64,000 bases of DNA from Lachnospiraceae bacterium (GCA_028693165.1 JAQUVX010000014.1:34420-98419); one strand, 5' to 3'; positions 1 through 8,936 are shown, numbered from the stretch's first letter. Notes: generated by a model not told the origin, from the sequence alone. Program-made: numbers and translations.

Positions 1-1
1 C

Positions 2-175
2 GAACCGCCGGCATACGACGCCAGCCCCCGGCATCCGGATCATGAAACGCTCCGGATTGCACAGGACATTCTTGAGAATAAAGAACTTCACTCATTGTTC
101 GATCTCATCCGGGACGCTGATTCCGAATCGCTCCATGCACTGTACACGATGGCTCTCGCTCTGAAAAGGAAGTGA
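2..175 (+). CDS. C-terminal fragment of a probable XRE-type HTH regulator
   Basis: An open frame enters from the left edge and ends at TGA 173-175, giving 57 residues with no start in the window. The visible part is a helical, charged tail (ILENKELHSLFDLIRDADSE, then SLHALYTMALALKRK). I recall similar ends (LLFDxxRDAxPEDL) on Firmicutes XRE-family regulators, but the HTH itself is outside the window, so the family call is inference. The ribosome binding site of the next gene (AAGGAAG) lies inside its last codons, which suggests translational coupling. Confidence 0.45.
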   Translation, partial: EPPAYDASPRHPDHETLRIAQDILENKELHSLFDLIRDADSESLHALYTMALALKRK

Positions 176-180
176 TTATT

Positions 181-669
181 ATGTTTTCATCCATTACACA
201 CTATCTTCGAACTCATTTCACCATGACTGCTTTTGATCAGGCTTTTCGTCTGTCCTTTGCGATTATCCTGTCCGTATGCCTCGCGCAGTTTTTTCATGTC
301 CAGTTCGCACCATCAACCGGCGTAATTGCGCTGCTGACACTCCAATATTCCAAAGAAGAAACATGGCATACCGTCTACCAGCGTTTCATTTCCTATGCGT
401 ATACCATGCTCATCGCCTATTTTGTCAACCGGCAGTTTGGCGTCACTATGTTCGCCTTCTGCCTTGTCATCTTTTTCGTGATCCTGATTTCTGTGTTTTT
501 GCAGTGGAACAGCACCTTGTCTGTCAATGTTGTCATTTTGCTCCACCTGTTTCTACAGGCACACGTGCTGGATATGCCGATTATGATCAACGAGACCGAG
601 CGGCTGCTCATCGGAATCGGCTGCGCACTTTTGGCCCGCTATGCGGCACTGCCCAAAAAGCATAAATAG
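181..669 (+). CDS. ArAE_1/FUSC-like membrane protein (aromatic acid exporter family)
   Basis: 162-residue membrane protein with about four hydrophobic segments (near residues 15-35, 60-80, 85-105 and 110-130). It carries the ArAE_1-like pattern of an amphipathic start followed by LSFAIILSVCLAQFF and STGVIALLTLQ. Full-length family members usually add a soluble C-terminal domain; this one stops soon after the last helix, so it is a membrane-domain-only version. A GTG in the same frame at 172 is possible, but ATG 181 has AAGGAAG eight nucleotides upstream and is preferred. It follows the preceding gene by 5 nt and is probably cotranscribed with it. Substrate unknown. Confidence 0.6.
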   Translation: MFSSITHYLRTHFTMTAFDQAFRLSFAIILSVCLAQFFHVQFAPSTGVIALLTLQYSKEETWHTVYQRFISYAYTMLIAYFVNRQFGVTMFAFCLVIFFVILISVFLQWNSTLSVNVVILLHLFLQAHVLDMPIMINETERLLIGIGCALLARYAALPKKHK

Positions 670-717
670 CCGTTCATCCGACCATTCCTTCGACTTTTCG
701 TGGTCTTTCATCCGCAG

Positions 718-1011
718 TCAGTTTTCTTTTCCTGCCTGTTTGATGATCTGATGGACGTACGTGCTTAAACCTGCCACAAGGATTCCCTGTGTAATGGATA
801 CAAAAAACGCCATTGCAATTTCCTGGCGGTTCCCACAGTCGCAGGTCGCAAACACGTACAGTGCGCAAATACTGATCCCTGCCGCACCCAAAAGCAAAGG
901 GATGTATTTATCCGGCACCGATTCCATGCGTTTCAGTGCCGTTCCGATAAAATACAGCACTGCCGTCACCACCAGCAGTTCCGGCTTTACATAACTCATA
1001 ATTTCTGTCAA
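718..1011 (-). CDS. Phage holin family protein (Hol44-like), solitary
   Basis: About 97 residues with an N-terminal YVKPELLVVTAVLYFIGTAL segment, a second hydrophobic stretch (KYIPLLLGAAGISICALYVF) and a C-terminal amphipathic helix ending in VHQIIKQ. This is the layout of the Hol44-type holin family. I place the start at a TTG (TEIMSYVKPEL) because AGGGGAAG lies four nucleotides before it; ATG 999 is the alternative but has no well-spaced site. No lysin, terminase or tail gene is nearby, so this is either a prophage relic or a domesticated single holin, as often seen in Lachnospiraceae. Confidence 0.7.
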   Translation of the reverse strand: MTEIMSYVKPELLVVTAVLYFIGTALKRMESVPDKYIPLLLGAAGISICALYVFATCDCGNRQEIAMAFFVSITQGILVAGLSTYVHQIIKQAGKEN

Positions 1012-1145
1012 ACAGCTTCCCCTGTTTCCTTCTCTTTTTATCAATGTATGATTGACGGAGCTCTTTTATTTTCTCATACAGGCACTGCTTTCGCACCCCG
1101 CACATATCTAATCAGTAAGAGCAAATTGCGGGTGGAAGTGACCAA

Positions 1146-3107
1146 ATGAGTGAACAAAACCAATCGCCCGAACAGCTTCCGGCAGAACGCCTCATCACCG
1201 TGGCACTGGCCGGAAATCCAAATGTGGGAAAGAGCACCATTTTCAACGGATTGACGGGATTGAGACAGCATACCGGCAACTGGCCCGGAGTCACCGTTGC
1301 CTCGGCACGGGGGACCTTTTCGGTCGGCGGACAGGAATATCTGCTGATTGATTTACCCGGAACCTATTCCCTTGCGGCAAATTCTCAGGAAGAGATTATC
1401 GCCCGCGACTATATCTGTTCCGGTGAGGCGGATATGACGCTGATCATCTGTGACGGGACTTGTCTGGAACGCGGACTGCATCTGCTGAAGCAGATCGTGT
1501 CGCTGGATTATGTGAAGGATTCCAAAACACCGCTGATTCTCTGTGTGAATCTCTGCGATGAAGCAAAAAAGAAAGGAATCGAAATTGATTTTGAATTGCT
1601 GCGTGATGTTCTTCAGATTCCGGTCATCTGCTGCTGTGCGCGGGATGCTGCCTCACTTGAGCTCATCCGCCAGACCGTGCATGATACCGCAGGACAGCGT
1701 ATCTCCTATGATTGTCTGGACTTTTCGCCCAAGCAGCTTGCCGCAGAAATCGTCCGCTATACACGGCCGGATTACCGCAAGCGAGAAGAATTTATCGACC
1801 GCATCGTGACTGGCCCGATAACCGGCGGTCTGATCATGTTCCTGATGATTCTTGGTGTGTTCTGGCTCACGATGTCCGGTGCCAACATCCCTTCCTCTCT
1901 GCTCTGGAATGGCTTATTCTGGCTGGAAGGACAGCTCGCCGCATGGATGCTTTCTCTTGGTGCCCCAGGCTGGCTGATTCATATGCTGGTCTATGGCATC
2001 TATCGCGTCCTCGCCTGGGTCGTATCCGTGATGCTTCCGCCTATGGCGATCTTCTTCCCGCTCTTTACCCTGTTGGAAGATCTGGGCTATCTGCCGCGGG
2101 TTGCCTTCAATATGGACCGGTCTTTCCACCGCTGCAAGGCCTGTGGGAAACAATGTCTGACTACTGCCATGGGCTTTGGCTGCAATGCCGCCGGTGTCAT
2201 CGGCTGCCGCATCATCGATTCGCCCAGAGAGCGCCTCATTGCGATTCTGACCAATTCTCTGGTGCCCTGCAACGGCAGAATGCCGACTTTATTCCTGATG
2301 ATTACGCTGTTCTTTCTGGCACAAAACAGCTTTGGAAAGGGAACAGGACTGCTCTCGGCGCTGTTCATGACCAGCCTGATTCTGCTTGGCATCGCCGCCA
2401 CACTGGCGGCATCCTGGATTTTGTCTCACACGCTGCTGCGCGGAGTGCCGTCGGCTTTCACGCTGGAACTCCCGCCTTACCGCAGGCCGCAGATTCGAAA
2501 GGTCATTGTGCGTTCCGTCTTTGACCGGACACTGTTCGTACTTGGCCGTGCCGTCATGGTGGCGGCTCCCGCCGGACTCATCATCTGGCTGCTGGCAAAC
2601 ACCCTATACGTCGGCCCCACCCATGGCTGGTTCGCCTTCGCCCTGTCAGACACTGCCGTCTCCGCAACTGCTCCTACAACCGCCCTCGTGGCCCCCGCAA
2701 CCGCCCCCACCCTCCTCGCCTGCATCACTGGCTTTTTTGATCCGCTGGGCCGCCTGATCGGACTGGACGGCGTTATCCTGACTGCCTTTTTGCTTGGTTT
2801 TCCTGCCAACGAGATCGTGGTTCCGATCATCCTGATGACCTATTTGCAGTCCGGTATCCTGACCGAGATGAGCGACCCCTCTGCATTGTTCACGCTGCTG
2901 CAGGCACATGGCTGGACCACGACCACCCTGCTCTGCATGATGCTTTTCTGCCTGTTTCACTGGCCCTGTTCCACCACGGTTCTGACCATAAAAAAAGAGA
3001 CCGGGTCCCTCAAATGGACCGCAGTCTCTATCCTGCTCCCTACGCTGATCGGCATCGCGCTCTGCGCGGCCACCGCCGGTATCGGAAGACTGATCGCCTA
3101 TCTGTGA
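1146..3107 (+). CDS. feoB: Ferrous iron transport protein B (FeoB)
   Basis: 653 residues. The N-terminal G domain shows G1 GNPNVGKS (residues 23-30), the QHTGNWPGVTV switch I, G3 DLPGTYSL and G4 NLCD. The membrane part follows, with the conserved cysteine block CKACGKQ...GFGCNAAGVIGCRIIDSPRERLI and the gate motif LVPCNGRMPTLFL. It imports Fe(II) across the cytoplasmic membrane, driven or gated by GTP hydrolysis. No feoA or feoC is adjacent. An odd Ala/Thr/Pro-rich stretch of about 24 residues (499-522) sits between membrane segments where close relatives, as I recall them, have a short loop. ATG 1146 is 10-15 nt after GGGTGGAAG. Confidence 0.95.
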   Translation: MSEQNQSPEQLPAERLITVALAGNPNVGKSTIFNGLTGLRQHTGNWPGVTVASARGTFSVGGQEYLLIDLPGTYSLAANSQEEIIARDYICSGEADMTLIICDGTCLERGLHLLKQIVSLDYVKDSKTPLILCVNLCDEAKKKGIEIDFELLRDVLQIPVICCCARDAASLELIRQTVHDTAGQRISYDCLDFSPKQLAAEIVRYTRPDYRKREEFIDRIVTGPITGGLIMFLMILGVFWLTMSGANIPSSLLWNGLFWLEGQLAAWMLSLGAPGWLIHMLVYGIYRVLAWVVSVMLPPMAIFFPLFTLLEDLGYLPRVAFNMDRSFHRCKACGKQCLTTAMGFGCNAAGVIGCRIIDSPRERLIAILTNSLVPCNGRMPTLFLMITLFFLAQNSFGKGTGLLSALFMTSLILLGIAATLAASWILSHTLLRGVPSAFTLELPPYRRPQIRKVIVRSVFDRTLFVLGRAVMVAAPAGLIIWLLANTLYVGPTHGWFAFALSDTAVSATAPTTALVAPATAPTLLACITGFFDPLGRLIGLDGVILTAFLLGFPANEIVVPIILMTYLQSGILTEMSDPSALFTLLQAHGWTTTTLLCMMLFCLFHWPCSTTVLTIKKETGSLKWTAVSILLPTLIGIALCAATAGIGRLIAYL

Positions 3108-3150
3108 TGTTGCCTGCCGGCAATCCTGCAGCGCTTATCGCACGTTTCTC

Positions 3151-3570
3151 TTACAGTGCCTGACGAATCTTCTCCGCAATCTCCTCATACTCTGCATCGG
3201 TCAGCAAAACCTTGCCCGGATTCATGTCGAAGGTGCCGCCCCACTCCGGGCCGCCTTCGTATTTCGGCACCAGATGCATATGCAGATGACATCCCGTATC
3301 GCCGTATGCGCCATAATTTACCTTATTCGGCTGAAATACCTTGTGAATCGCTCTGGACGCTTTTGCAACATCGGCAAAAAATGCGTTGCGCTCCTCATCG
3401 GTCAGCTCGATCATCTCACTGATATGCTTATCAGAAGCCATGATCAGACGTCCCGGATGACTCTGCTCCTTAAACACATATAAGAATCCTGTATCCATCT
3501 TACAGATTGGATACGCAAACTTAGCCACCAGTTCCCCCTGCATACAATATGCGCAATTTGCATCTTTCAT
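3151..3570 (-). CDS. HIT family nucleotide hydrolase/transferase
   Basis: 139 residues from ATG 3570; an in-frame extension to 3615 lacks family similarity. It has the histidine triad HLHMHLVPKY near residue 95 and an N-terminal CAYC pair (residues 6-9) with a second GxLVAKF segment, as in zinc-containing HIT proteins. These are cytosolic phosphoramidase or dinucleotide hydrolases. It is convergent with feoB across a 43-nt gap. The exact substrate cannot be read from sequence. Confidence 0.88.
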   Translation of the reverse strand: MKDANCAYCMQGELVAKFAYPICKMDTGFLYVFKEQSHPGRLIMASDKHISEMIELTDEERNAFFADVAKASRAIHKVFQPNKVNYGAYGDTGCHLHMHLVPKYEGGPEWGGTFDMNPGKVLLTDAEYEEIAEKIRQAL

Positions 3571-3615
3571 GATCTGATACCCGCCTTCTCTTATAATTTT
3601 ACGACTGCAGAACAA

Positions 3616-3703
3616 AGAGTCCGGCTTGCCGGACTCTCGCGCCGGAGCGCGGTCGCTTCAGCGACCATCTTCCTTAGCGCGGAGTGCACATCCCCCGGAG
3701 GGG
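3616..3703. repeat. Cluster of short perfect hairpins (REP-like)
   Basis: Three abutting stem-loops with tetraloops: AGAGTCCGG-cttg-CCGGACTCT (3616-3637), CGCGC-cgga-GCGCG (3638-3651) and GGTCGC-ttca-GCGACC (3651-3666). A fourth, CCCC-gga-GGGG, lies at 3693-3703 and is followed by TTTT. No open frame covers them. The density of perfect stems looks like an intergenic palindromic repeat, not a simple terminator. Whether it recurs elsewhere in the genome cannot be tested from this window. Confidence 0.6.
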
Positions 3704-3706
3704 TTT

Positions 3707-3773
3707 TGTGTCATAGGACGTAATTTCCTATGACACAGGACAGAAGCATACACCTGTCCCAGTTGTATGCTTC
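3707..3773. repeat. Two long hairpins continuing the intergenic repeat
   Basis: The first stem is TGTGTCATAGGA (3707-3718) pairing perfectly with TCCTATGACACA (3726-3737) around a 7-nt loop. The second is AGAAGCATAC (3742-3751) pairing with GTATGCTTCT (3764-3773) around 12 nt, followed on the + strand by ATTTTAA. They adjoin the hairpin cluster at 3616-3703 and may be part of the same element. Confidence 0.55.
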
Positions 3774-3794
3774 TATTTTAACTCATCCCCTCGG

Positions 3795-3844
3795 GCACTG
3801 CAACCGTAATTATTTGCGGGACAAAATTTTACCCGCCGCAGTGC
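3795..3844 (-). terminator. Nested hairpin downstream of the ABC importer operon
   Basis: GCACTGC (3795-3801) pairs with GCAGTGC (3838-3844) and encloses GCGGG (3816-3820) pairing with CCCGC (3832-3836). It begins 3 nt after the stop of the importer ATPase. It lacks a good U-run on the minus strand, so termination strength is uncertain. Confidence 0.45.
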
Positions 3845-3846
3845 TT

Positions 3847-5499
3847 TTATTTCTCAATCGTCAGCGTCCCCGCGCTGATGCATTTACCGGACTTCCGGTC
3901 AAACAGCAGGATGTCGCTTCCCTGAATATCCATGCGGACTTTCTCGCTGATCTTGAACGTCACACCGCCGAAGATCACACCCGTCAGCAGGAAATCGCCC
4001 ACGCACAGCTTCACGGTCGATTCCATTCCGGTCGGCATCGCACCATAGACGGTCGCGTCAAGGCTTCCGTTCTCCAGAATCTTGATGCACTCCGGGCGAA
4101 TGCCCAGCACCAGATCCTCGTCGGTGATAACCGGCTCGTCCTCGATGCTGTAATCCTCTTCCTCCACCTTCTGCACATGATAGCGGAAGGTTTCATCCTT
4201 GTTGCTCTTTTCGACAAATTTCTTGTCCTTCATCTTCTCCTGGCGCACCGCATCGGCCTCCGCCTCCGCCTGATTGCGCGCATGGAACCACGCAGTCAGA
4301 TCCAGATCGGACTCCGGATGGAACACTGCCTTCACGCCGTCTAACACCGACAGCTTCACACTGCCGTCCGCCTCCTGCCTGCCCTTTCCCTCTACAAAAT
4401 TGATCGACGGGTTGCCGACAAAGTCCGCCACAAACAGATTGGACGGCCGGTTGTATACCTCAAGCGGCGCCTGATACTGCTGTAAGACTCCGTTGTTGAT
4501 CAGACAGATCTTGGTCGCCAGCGTCATGGCCTCCATCTGATCATGGGTTACATACACGAAGGTGCTTCCCGTCTCCACATGCAGACGCTGCAGCTCATAA
4601 CGCATCTCGAGACGAAGCTTCGCGTCCAGGTTGGACAGCGGTTCATCCATAAACAGCACATCCGGTTCCGGAGCCAGGGTACGGGCGATCGCAACTCGCT
4701 GCTGCTGACCACCGGACAGCTCGGCCGGATAGCGTTCCATAAACATCCCGATCTTTACGACGCGGGACACCCGGCGCACGGCCAGATCCACTTCCTCTTT
4801 CGTCAGCTTGCGGACCTCAGTCTGCACCTTGCCTCCGCTCACCACCGCAAACTCCGCATTCAGCTCCTGTCCATTATTCTTACAGGTCTCGCGGATCTCT
4901 GCCAGCTTCTTCTCCTGCTCTGCAGATTTCTCCCGCGCGGCAGCATCCGGATCCGATGCCTCCTGAATCTTCATGTCATACAGCGTTTTCGCCGTATACT
5001 GAGAAATCGTGAATGCGTCGATCATCTTTAAATAAACCTTATCGACATCCAGCTTGCCCTTCTTATCCCGGCAGTCCTCCACCAGCTCGGTGATCTTCCG
5101 CCCGCTTCTTAACGCGCGGATCAGATCGCTCGCCGTCTTTGCCTCAAAATTGATCTTCGGCAGCGATTCCCGGATGTTGCTCAAGCCAAAGGAAATGTTC
5201 TGATACACGGTCATATTCGGCCACAGCGCGTAGTTCTGGAATAAAAATCCCACTTTTCGCTTATTGGCCGGAATGTTGATCCCCTTCTCGCTGTCAAACA
5301 CCACCCGGTCGCCGATTCGGATCTGGCCGGTCGTCGGTGTCTCAAGCCCTGCAATCATGCGCAGGATCGTAGTCTTTCCACAGCCGGAAGGCCCCAGCAG
5401 TGTGATGAAGGAGTTGTCCGGAATATCCAGACTCAGATCATCCACTCCAAAGAATTTTCCCCATCGTTTTGTGATATGTGTTAATTTAATCTCAGGCAT
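3847..5499 (-). CDS. ABC importer ATPase, AfuC/FbpC-like, with a ~120-residue insertion
   Basis: 550 residues from ATG 5499 (GGAGG eight nucleotides upstream; the TTG extension to 5514 is rejected). Walker A GPSGCGKTT is at 36-44, the Q-loop LFQNYALWP near 87-95, signature LSGGQQQR at 261-268, Walker B VLFMDEP at 281-287 and the H-loop YVTHDQ near 316-321. A TOBE-like regulatory tail carries a second charged insert (QAEAEADAVRQEKMKDKK). Q-loop and signature are normally about 50 residues apart; here the distance is about 170, owing to a lysine/glutamate-rich helical insert (about 107-235). It energises the fused permease encoded 4 nt upstream. Confidence 0.9.
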   Translation of the reverse strand: MPEIKLTHITKRWGKFFGVDDLSLDIPDNSFITLLGPSGCGKTTILRMIAGLETPTTGQIRIGDRVVFDSEKGINIPANKRKVGFLFQNYALWPNMTVYQNISFGLSNIRESLPKINFEAKTASDLIRALRSGRKITELVEDCRDKKGKLDVDKVYLKMIDAFTISQYTAKTLYDMKIQEASDPDAAAREKSAEQEKKLAEIRETCKNNGQELNAEFAVVSGGKVQTEVRKLTKEEVDLAVRRVSRVVKIGMFMERYPAELSGGQQQRVAIARTLAPEPDVLFMDEPLSNLDAKLRLEMRYELQRLHVETGSTFVYVTHDQMEAMTLATKICLINNGVLQQYQAPLEVYNRPSNLFVADFVGNPSINFVEGKGRQEADGSVKLSVLDGVKAVFHPESDLDLTAWFHARNQAEAEADAVRQEKMKDKKFVEKSNKDETFRYHVQKVEEEDYSIEDEPVITDEDLVLGIRPECIKILENGSLDATVYGAMPTGMESTVKLCVGDFLLTGVIFGGVTFKISEKVRMDIQGSDILLFDRKSGKCISAGTLTIEK

Positions 5500-5503
5500 A
5501 TTG

Positions 5504-7333
5504 TCAACCTCCAATACCGTTATCCAGACTTGCTCCGGTTAATTTGTTTACCAATGTGTTGAATACCAGGATCGTGACGATCAGAATCAGGTTGATTGCA
5601 CTGGAAAATGCATACAAGCCCATCTCATCGAAATAATCCAGTGTCGTCGAGAGGATAAAGCCCTGTGTACAGAGCAGCAAAAACAGGGAAAGCTCCCGCA
5701 GACAGGTCATAAACGGAAGCATATATCCGCTGATGATCGCCGATTTTTGAATCGGAATAATGATATAAACCATCCGTTTCCACCAGGGCAGATCCTGGAT
5801 GATCGCAGCTTCCTCGATCTCGTTGCTGATCTGCAGCATGGAATTGAGTGCACTTCTGCTGGCAAAGGGGATGTACTTGATCGTGCCCGCGATGATCAGC
5901 AGTGTGTATGTATTGAACAGGTTGATCTTCTCATTGGAGAAGAGAATGAAGAATGCAGCTCCCACGGCGATGGACGGCATCAGGTATGGAAGGAACGCCA
6001 CGCCATTAACATAACTCGACCATCTGCTTCTCCGGTTCTTGGATACCGCATAGCCGATCAGGGTTCCGATGGTGCCTGCAATCAGTGCACAGCAGACCGA
6101 CACCAGAATCGTGCCGAGAAACGCGTGCCAGATCGTGGCATTATGCAGGATTCCCTGCTGGCCGTACATGCCGTTCTCCGTGATGTTTTCACTGGTAAGC
6201 CACCATTTCGTCGTCAGGTTGCTGAAATTTCTTGTATACAGGAAACTGTAATCACCCGGATTCGGCAGGAAGGTCTCCAGCGCGAAGGACAAAATCGGGA
6301 AAATGCTGGTGAAAAATGTCACGACCACGAGCACCAGACCAATGACATATTTTCCGATCTTACCCAGATTAATCTTGGAGAGCTGACCGGATTTTCCGGT
6401 GACCGTCGTATAATTTTTCCGGCTCTTTAAGCTCATCTGATTCATCGTCAGAATCGCCACACCAAATACCATCATGATGATCGCCAGGATGCTCGCCTCA
6501 CCCGTGTACTTGGAGTTCATGGAAATGTACTTGGTCGACAACGTCGTCAGCCCCAGATAATGCGGAACCGGATAGCTTCCCATCGAGCTTCCGAACACCA
6601 GCAGGATCGTGGAAAGGATCGCCGGTTTGACCATCGGAAGCGTGATCCGAAACATGGTTTTCCATTTCGGGGTATCCAGAATCGTCGCCGCTTCCTCCAG
6701 ATTTGCGTCCATGTTTCGGAAAATGCCTCCGATCAGGATATACGCAAACGCTGCGTAATGAAGCCCCAGCACAACCGAGCTTGGAAAAAGTCCCTGACAC
6801 CACCATTTTGGTGCCGTAATGCCGCACAGGGAAGTCAAAAGTCCATTGGAAGTTCCCACCACGGCGTTGCTGTCAAACACGTTCTGCCATACAACCGCCA
6901 GCGTCCACTGCGGCATGATGTATGGAAAAATAAAGATAGCGCTTAAATATTTTTTGAATTTTAAATTCGTTCTCGTAACCAGGAATGCGAACATTCCGCC
7001 ATACACAATCGCGATCAGGCAGGTAAACACGGCCAGAAGCACCGTATTCCAAAGCGGTTTCCACAGATTCGTCATCGCCAGGCGGCTGGTGAACAGGTCG
7101 ATATAGTTCACCGCCGTGTAGCCCACCGCCTTGCCGGTCAGATGTGCATCGATGGTGCCCGGATGAATCTGGAATGTATCTTTTACGATCGCCGCAATCG
7201 GTGCAACGGTCGAAAAGGTCAATGTGATTCCAAACAAGAGCAGGATGATATTCTGCGGTTTGGAACAAAAGGTTGTGATCTGATTGCGCAGGATGGCCTT
7301 CCGGTTGCTCCCTTTTGTGTTGATCTGCTCCAT
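5504..7333 (-). CDS. ABC importer permease, two permease domains fused (iron/phosphosugar type)
   Basis: 609 residues, about 12 membrane segments in two homologous halves. Each half has an EAA loop: EEAATILDTPKWKTMFRITL and EEAAIIQDLPWWKRMVYIII. Such fused permeases are typical of the FbpB/AfuB branch. ATG 7333 has GGAGG eight nucleotides upstream. It lies between the binding-protein gene, from which a terminator-like hairpin separates it, and the ATPase. The family is usually annotated as ferric iron transport, but AfuABC members carry hexose phosphates, and the neighbourhood here fits that better (inference). Confidence 0.9.
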   Translation of the reverse strand: MEQINTKGSNRKAILRNQITTFCSKPQNIILLLFGITLTFSTVAPIAAIVKDTFQIHPGTIDAHLTGKAVGYTAVNYIDLFTSRLAMTNLWKPLWNTVLLAVFTCLIAIVYGGMFAFLVTRTNLKFKKYLSAIFIFPYIMPQWTLAVVWQNVFDSNAVVGTSNGLLTSLCGITAPKWWCQGLFPSSVVLGLHYAAFAYILIGGIFRNMDANLEEAATILDTPKWKTMFRITLPMVKPAILSTILLVFGSSMGSYPVPHYLGLTTLSTKYISMNSKYTGEASILAIIMMVFGVAILTMNQMSLKSRKNYTTVTGKSGQLSKINLGKIGKYVIGLVLVVVTFFTSIFPILSFALETFLPNPGDYSFLYTRNFSNLTTKWWLTSENITENGMYGQQGILHNATIWHAFLGTILVSVCCALIAGTIGTLIGYAVSKNRRSRWSSYVNGVAFLPYLMPSIAVGAAFFILFSNEKINLFNTYTLLIIAGTIKYIPFASRSALNSMLQISNEIEEAAIIQDLPWWKRMVYIIIPIQKSAIISGYMLPFMTCLRELSLFLLLCTQGFILSTTLDYFDEMGLYAFSSAINLILIVTILVFNTLVNKLTGASLDNGIGG

Positions 7334-7374
7334 ATGAATGCCCTCCATTCAAATTCTGCCAATTTGAAACAAAA

Positions 7375-7419
7375 GGGTGCTGCAACACCGGTTTCTCGCC
7401 CCGGTCACTTGCAGCACCC
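7375..7419 (-). terminator. Partial terminator between binding-protein and permease genes
   Basis: GGGTGCTGCAA (7375-7385) pairs with TTGCAGCACCC (7409-7419), with an inner ACCGG/CCGGT stem. On the minus strand it is followed by TTTTGTTTC. Such attenuating hairpins commonly let the binding protein be made in excess over the membrane parts. Confidence 0.75.
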
Positions 7420-7434
7420 TGAAACTCACTGGTC

Positions 7435-8862
7435 TTACTGGGCTCCGCCCTCGCTGTATTTGGTCAGCAGTTCGATCCAGCTGCCAACGGTGAAGGATAC
7501 GGATGCGCAATATTCCGGATCTTCCAGAACCAGCTTGCCATCTGTGGTCCACCATTCATAACCGCGGTCATTCTTACAGTCAAATACATTTTCACCTGCT
7601 TCATTGTAGCCGCCCTTGCTGTGTACATAGGTCTCTTCCGTTGCCGCCAGAACTTCCGGATTGGAAGAATAGCCGCCCATATCTTTGCCCCATGCGCTGA
7701 ATCCGTCCTCGGTGCAGGTCATGTATGCGATAAATGCACATGCGGTCCACGGAAGTGGGCTGTTGTTGGTCAGGAACAGATAATGACAATATCCGAAGCC
7801 GCCGATACCCTGATAGCCGTCCTCGTAAGCTGCCACTTTAATATTGTTCAAAGAAACGCCGGAGGACTCTTCTACAGAACGCAGTTTGGAATATACCAGC
7901 AGTCCGCTCTGATCGGTTGCGGAATCGGTAACCAGCGTATTGCAGATCGGGCCGTCATCGGTCTGTGCATTGTAGCTCTCCACCCACAATTTGATCCATG
8001 CAAGAGCATACGCGCCGTCTGCGCCAAGTCCCAGATCTGCTGCATCAACCTCCATCTGCTCGATGACCGGTTTGAAATAAGCCTGCTTATCTGCGCTCAG
8101 TGCTTCAAAGGATTCTTTCATCCATGCTGCATACTTATCTTCGGTCAGCATGTACAGGAAGTTCTTTCCGACGATCTCAGAATCGATGTCCATGTACAGC
8201 GGATGAGAACCTTCTGCTACGAAATCCCAGCAGTTATTGTAAACTGCACTGCCGGTGGAATTGTACATAAATACTTTATTCAATGTCTGCAGCGGCAGGA
8301 AGCCTTCATAAGCATCTGCGGTAGTTCCATTGGCCTCTGCCCACTCCTTCGGAACGTAGGTTTTTAAGATGCCCGGCTGAACCATCTTGGACTCGATCTG
8401 GTTGCCGTCCTGAATCAGTGTCATTGCAAAGGTTCCGCTGGCTTTCAGGGAATCTGCCGACAACTGCTCGAAAATCTTGTTGTTCTTCGGCTGCTGCCAC
8501 TCGTATTCCATCTTGTAGGACGGATCCATGCTCTGGAGATACTCGATGAACAGCGGAAGTGCCGTCTTTCCTCGGCTGGAGTTGCCCACGCCGTAAAATG
8601 TCTTTCCGTTGGACTCCTCGATCGCCTTCTTGCCCAGCTCCTCCAGGCTCATGCCCTCTGCTTCCTTGATGATCTTCTCGATCTCAGAAAGATTTGCGGT
8701 GTCCTCGGCCTTGGTCTCTGCCGGTGCTGCTGCCGCCTGCGTCTCCGCCGGTGCTGCTCCTGCCGGTGCTGCCGTCTCTGCCGGTTTTGATCCTCCGCAG
8801 CCAGCCAGTGACATGGTCACCATCGCCCCTGCCAGTACCAGTGATAAAAATCGTTTCTTCAT
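7435..8862 (-). CDS. Extracellular solute-binding lipoprotein of the ABC importer
   Basis: 475 residues. The signal peptide MKKRFLSLVLAGAMVTMSLAG is followed by lipobox Cys22, then an Ala/Pro/Thr-rich linker and a periplasmic-binding fold with many aromatic residues. It has the features of the large binding proteins of iron/phosphosugar-type importers (family 1/6 group). ATG 8862 is chosen over an in-frame start at 8886 because the lipoprotein signal begins there. First gene of the importer operon; its promoter carries a box shared with pgmB. Ligand not determinable; a phosphorylated sugar is the best guess from context. Confidence 0.85.
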   Translation of the reverse strand: MKKRFLSLVLAGAMVTMSLAGCGGSKPAETAAPAGAAPAETQAAAAPAETKAEDTANLSEIEKIIKEAEGMSLEELGKKAIEESNGKTFYGVGNSSRGKTALPLFIEYLQSMDPSYKMEYEWQQPKNNKIFEQLSADSLKASGTFAMTLIQDGNQIESKMVQPGILKTYVPKEWAEANGTTADAYEGFLPLQTLNKVFMYNSTGSAVYNNCWDFVAEGSHPLYMDIDSEIVGKNFLYMLTEDKYAAWMKESFEALSADKQAYFKPVIEQMEVDAADLGLGADGAYALAWIKLWVESYNAQTDDGPICNTLVTDSATDQSGLLVYSKLRSVEESSGVSLNNIKVAAYEDGYQGIGGFGYCHYLFLTNNSPLPWTACAFIAYMTCTEDGFSAWGKDMGGYSSNPEVLAATEETYVHSKGGYNEAGENVFDCKNDRGYEWWTTDGKLVLEDPEYCASVSFTVGSWIELLTKYSEGGAQ

Positions 8863-8936
8863 GTTTCTTCCTCCCTTTCCAAACATTGTGATTGTTACGT
8901 TTCACGTTCGATGTCACGCTGACATCTGATAGCTCT

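Noticed and set aside
718-1011. Prophage at the left end
   Set aside because: Only a holin is present; no lysin, terminase, capsid, tail or integrase gene nearby.
3730-4344. 204-codon + strand frame opposite the ABC ATPase
   Set aside because: It is antisense to a clearly functional gene and begins in the hairpin region; composition is that of a shadow frame.
5504-8862. Ferric iron importer
   Set aside because: The family name suggests iron, but linkage to pgmB and an HptASR-like sensor argues for a phosphosugar; I left the substrate open.
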